Below are positions 60,690 to 64,000 of a DNA stretch of 64,000 nt, one piece after another. Position 1 is the stretch's first letter. Each line of letters opens with the position of its first letter. The stretch comes from Phocoena phocoena (Eukaryota; Chordata; Mammalia; Artiodactyla; Phocoenidae). The notes under the pieces were generated by a model. That model was given only the letters and a program-made list of their open reading frames with translations. It was not told the DNA's origin and did no database searches. Where the stretch lies: NCBI RefSeq assembly GCF_963924675.1, contig NC_089232.1:47718522-47782521 (forward strand). Reading direction: 5' to 3'. A program made the position numbers and the translations under genes.

Positions 60690-60858
60690 TAACCTATCGA
60701 CTCCTGTATTACTTTAAGGATGGGTTACTGTTCTCTCCATACATCCTCTAGTTTTGTGTTTATGTCTATGTTGCCTATTTTAGATTATAAATTCCAAGAG
60801 GGTAGGGCATATATTTTGAAATTTCTTTTTGCAGGACATTAAGAATTTTAATAAATTA
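60690..60858 (+). repeat. L2 LINE 3' end
   Basis: 'ttagattataaattccaaga' and 'gggtagggcatatattttga' followed by 'ttaagaattttaataaatta' is the order of the L2 3' terminus on the plus strand. Confidence 0.6.
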
Positions 60859-60974
60859 CTTTTGACTGCTACTTATCACAAGGCAAAAGACTCTAAAGAA
60901 GTTGTTTTCTTCTAGTTAAAAAAGAGTTTATATCCCATTATAACATCTCTGCTTATATTCCAGAGGCCTACTGA

Positions 60975-61086
60975 AAGAAATAATGGAAGAAAGGGAGGAC
61001 AATGAGAGAATACCGTGAGAAGGGAGGAGAGGGAAGCAGAGAAGAGAGGGTGAAAGAAAAGAAGAAAGGAAACAAGGAAAGAAGGT
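60975..61086. repeat. Purine-rich (GA-type) low-complexity tract
   Basis: Over about 110 bases the plus strand is almost all A and G, with short GAAG/GGAG units. The 95-codon minus frame at 60928-61215 covers it and is fortuitous. Confidence 0.8.
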
Positions 61087-61524
61087 AGGTCTCAACAAAA
61101 TTAAAACACTACATGCATTAGACCTTGGATATTTTAGTATCAAATGATCTTTGCATTTTATTAACAAGTGGTTCCATCCATTAAATGTAATTATAGCTAT
61201 GCAGATAAAGCTCATTCATTCAGCTGTATGTATCTAACGGCTATATTAATGTCTTTGTAAATCCCAGTGACATATCCAGTTTCTGAATGGCTTCTTTTTT
61301 TTCAAATTCCACAAACAAATATTATTTAAGGTGCTTTGAGTATTCCTTCTAATTTTCTACCACGTTAAGAGACATCATGTTATGCTTAGGAAACCAAAAT
61401 GTGATGAAACTTCCCAAGTTATTTTTAGGGGAATACAATTCTTTTTAGTTTTGTCTATCCAGAAATGTGCCTTTTTCTTAACTTCTCTTTCTCCCTGAAG
61501 AAAGGGAAGGCAAAACTGTACAGT
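61087..61524. other. Unique sequence
   Basis: No gene or repeat recognised. Confidence 0.4.
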
Positions 61525-61536
61525 CAAAAAAATTTA

Positions 61537-61750
61537 GGGCTTCCCTGGTGGCGCAGTGGTTGAGAGTCTGCCTGTTGATGCAGGGGACACGGGTTCGTGC
61601 CCTGATCCGGGAAGATCCCACATGCCGCGGAGCGGCCGGGCCCGTGAGCCATGGCCGCTGAGCCTGCGCGTCCGGAGCCTGTGCTCCGCAACGGGAGAGG
61701 CCACAACAGTGAGAGGCCCGCGTGCTGCAAAAAAAAAAAATTAAAAAATT
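61537..61750 (+). mobile_element. CHR-2-like SINE, well preserved
   Basis: The head is 'gggcttccctggtggcgcag', the B-box region near 61591 is 'gggttcgtgccctga', and the body is CpG-rich with 'gccgcggagcggccgggccc'. The tail is A with TTAAAAA units. The flanks are both A/T-rich (aaaaaaattta before, aaaaattagg after), so the duplication is only approximate. Frames at 61478-61774 are shadows. Confidence 0.95.
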
Positions 61751-61994
61751 AAAAATTAGGAATCTATAGGACAAGTATATTGAATAATGTTCTTTTCAAA
61801 ATAATTATTCAAAAAGCAATACTTAATAAAATGAAAAATGTGTCTCCATTTTAAAAGAAGGAGATAGTCATTTGTGACTTCAGATTAATTTTTAAATTAT
61901 TTTCTTAGAACACATTCCAAGTCAAGATACTAGAAAGTATAGAGACAATATCTGTAAAACATCAGAATTCGTAATATGATAGTATACCATTCCA

Positions 61995-62480
61995 CTAAAA
62001 ACAGCTGCCGTTTATTGAGAATTTAGTATATCCTAGAAACTGCTAGTTTCTTTATAGGTAGTTAGCTTACAGTAGCAATAATACATTGACCTGTAGAGTA
62101 TATGTGGCACTTGGAAACAGTCAAAAGTGTAATTATTAAAATGGTATAAAGTGCTTTCACATTCTCATCCTCCTTGGTCATCTCTACAATACTATGTGGA
62201 AGGCAGAACAAATAGTATTTACTCTAATTTACAGCGAGGATCAGAGTTATTAAATGTTGATGTAAGATTCAGATTTAACAATGCTTCTTGAACACATATA
62301 ATATGCCAAATATTTTCCTAATTGTTTTCACATACGCTACAGCATATTGAAAGTAGCCCTGTGGAGTAGATTCAAAGAGGTTTTGTAACCTCCTCAATGT
62401 GTCAAGTCTCTAAAACTCACATAGTCCTTTCTTAAACTTAGAATTTCTGATTACAGATGGATAAATAGATTTGTCAGTAA
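61995..62480 (-). repeat. Two or more MIR-like remnants
   Basis: 'ccgtttattgagaatttagt' near 62008, 'aatttacagcgaggatcaga' near 62227, and 'gaacacatataatatgccaa' near 62291 followed by 'gtagccctgtggagtagatt' are MIR/L2-like phrases on the minus strand. At least two separate old insertions are likely; edges are unclear. Confidence 0.45.
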
Positions 62481-64000
62481 TGAGCAAAGCTGGATATTTA
62501 CCTAGGTGCAGAATAAATTAGAACCTCACATTTTATGGACATGTGCACCTCAATTAATACCATATGATAGTAATGAAGATACTGTGCAAAACCCGAACAG
62601 TACTACTAAAGTATGTGAGTGATTGTCAATGTGTTTAGTTCTTTGCCTCCAGAGAATCTAGTCAATACCATTACAAGCCCTTTTTCTTGGGCATTAATAG
62701 GCTTTCCATTGGACAAATGAGTGAGTCAGCTCAGCTCACTCATAAGGTGCTACAAAGTGAGCACCTTACTTCTTTAGCATTCACTGACTGCATGATTACT
62801 AATTTGCTAGTTATTACTTCAGTGCACTAAGTGATACTTTGTTGGCTTGAAATAGTTAATGATTCTGCTAATTGCCTAATTTACTCCTGGGGAACACTCT
62901 TTACTTGGAGGAGCTGGCTGAATACAAAATACTGCGTGCCAGATGCTTTGACTCTCTTCACTGAAAACACTTAGGGAACTGCAGAAGAGGGATTTCCTCC
63001 TTGTCCTCACTTACCCTGAGGGAATTACAGGACTAGCAATACTCAGAGCCACTGGAGTATTTCAGTCCACACGATACAGTTATTGTTTCTTTATCTGGTT
63101 GTTTTGGGGGACAAAGGAGCTACAGAACAAAAGCTACACTTAAAAAGGGAAAGTTAAACACAGAGCCTATTTTAATTGAAATTAAATAGTGGAAATAGTT
63201 TGAAAATGAATGGCACGTATCTTTGACTTATTAAAGAGAATACAGCAAGCAACTGGTAATCTTTATTAGATACATCAGTCTCATTCTAGCACAAGGAAAT
63301 CATTGATATACAAAGTTATCTCAGATGAGCTCAGCAAGTAGGGCTATTTCTTCAAATGTCTAATCTAAGAATACAAATAACTTGATAATTTTCTGGATTC
63401 TGCTCCTTCTTATCCCTCCAGCCTGCCTTTGGTCAATTATAATAATGTTGTGTGCTATATTATTTTAAAGAAAATATAGTAAGGAAAGGAAAACTAAAAC
63501 CAACCTTGTGAAAGAAACTTTTCTTAAAATTTATTTTGTTATGCAGGAAATGTGGAGACAGACATTTTTGAAATGTCAAGTTAGAAATCCCAACCCAAGT
63601 GTTGGATTATATGTTTACCAACGTAGCTAATGGAGCAGTGGACTTTATTACTGGAACTACAGGATCTCTATAAAGTTGAGATTCCTTTTTACAGCAGAAA
63701 ACAATATTTGGGAACAGCAAAGGCAGACCATAGATAGCATAGAGGACACCTGTCAGAATGGTAAAGGAATGTAAAACTAAACCACATAAAGAAAATTGAA
63801 GATGCTCAGAAGCCTGCAGCTCAAGTGAGACTGGGACCAATAAATATAAATAAGTAAATAAATATTTTGTGGATTACCTTTCTTTATAAGATAGGAGAAA
63901 GAAATATCAAGCATCTATGGATAAGGTAGGAAGAAAATCTGAAAAAAAACAACATGTTATCGAGGAAACTTAGAGGTGAAAGAAGCAAGGGAAAGACAGT
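62481..64000. other. Unique sequence to the end of the window
   Basis: No gene or repeat recognised. The 77-codon minus frame at 63607-63840 has one hydrophobic stretch but no other support. Confidence 0.4.

Noticed and set aside
1..64000. CRISPR arrays, operons, phage or bacterial mobile elements
   Set aside because: No regular spaced repeats or prokaryotic gene organisation; the repeats are mammalian retroposons.

Overview
The window looks like mammalian nuclear DNA, most likely from a cetacean (whale or dolphin). The main reason is a set of tRNA-Glu-derived SINEs of the CHR type. Six are compact CHR-2-like copies with many CpGs retained and A-rich tails, two are longer CHR-1-like copies, and one is an older shorter copy. 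I saw no ruminant BovB or ART2 elements and no pig PRE1 SINEs. Base composition is AT-rich and the unique sequence has no long open frames. The species call is an inference from repeat content only.

I found no convincing host protein-coding gene. By eye about half the window is recognisable transposon sequence. Layout: 1-2.0 kb unique; 2.0-2.8 kb the 3' end of an old L1ME; 3.2-6.2 kb an antisense old L1M with its 5' end but no recognisable ORF1; 6.6-7.0 kb a Tigger1-derived MITE; 9.4-11.9 kb CHR SINEs, an L1 3' end and a MIR split by a SINE; 12.9-15.2 kb an old L1M 5' half cut by three later insertions; 15.2-18.9 kb unique with MIR remnants; 18.9-23.0 kb a decayed ERVL-class provirus remnant; 23.6-28.5 kb a large antisense L1 with broken ORF1 and ORF2; 29.6-37.9 kb unique sequence with MIR, L1, hAT and SINE insertions.

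From 37.95 to 46.54 kb lies an 8.6-kb composite L1 bounded by a perfect 15-bp target-site duplication. Inside it a CHR-2 SINE joined to the 3' half of a second L1 interrupts the first L1. From 46.6 to 55.3 kb is mostly unique sequence with a possible LTR, a CHR-2 SINE and an unusual L1 3' fragment. From 55.3 to 56.1 kb is an MLT1-type LTR with the start of its internal region. From 56.6 to 60.1 kb is another 5'-truncated L1 with a SINE inside. The rest is unique sequence with MIR, L2 and one more CHR-2 SINE.

Nothing here works together as a gene system; the story is the order of retroposon insertion. No undescribed molecular system was found. The best leads are the SINE-L1 composite junction, a shared substitution in the reverse transcriptase motif of two L1 copies, two microsatellites apparently seeded by L1 sequence, and one weak candidate exon at 31765-31869.
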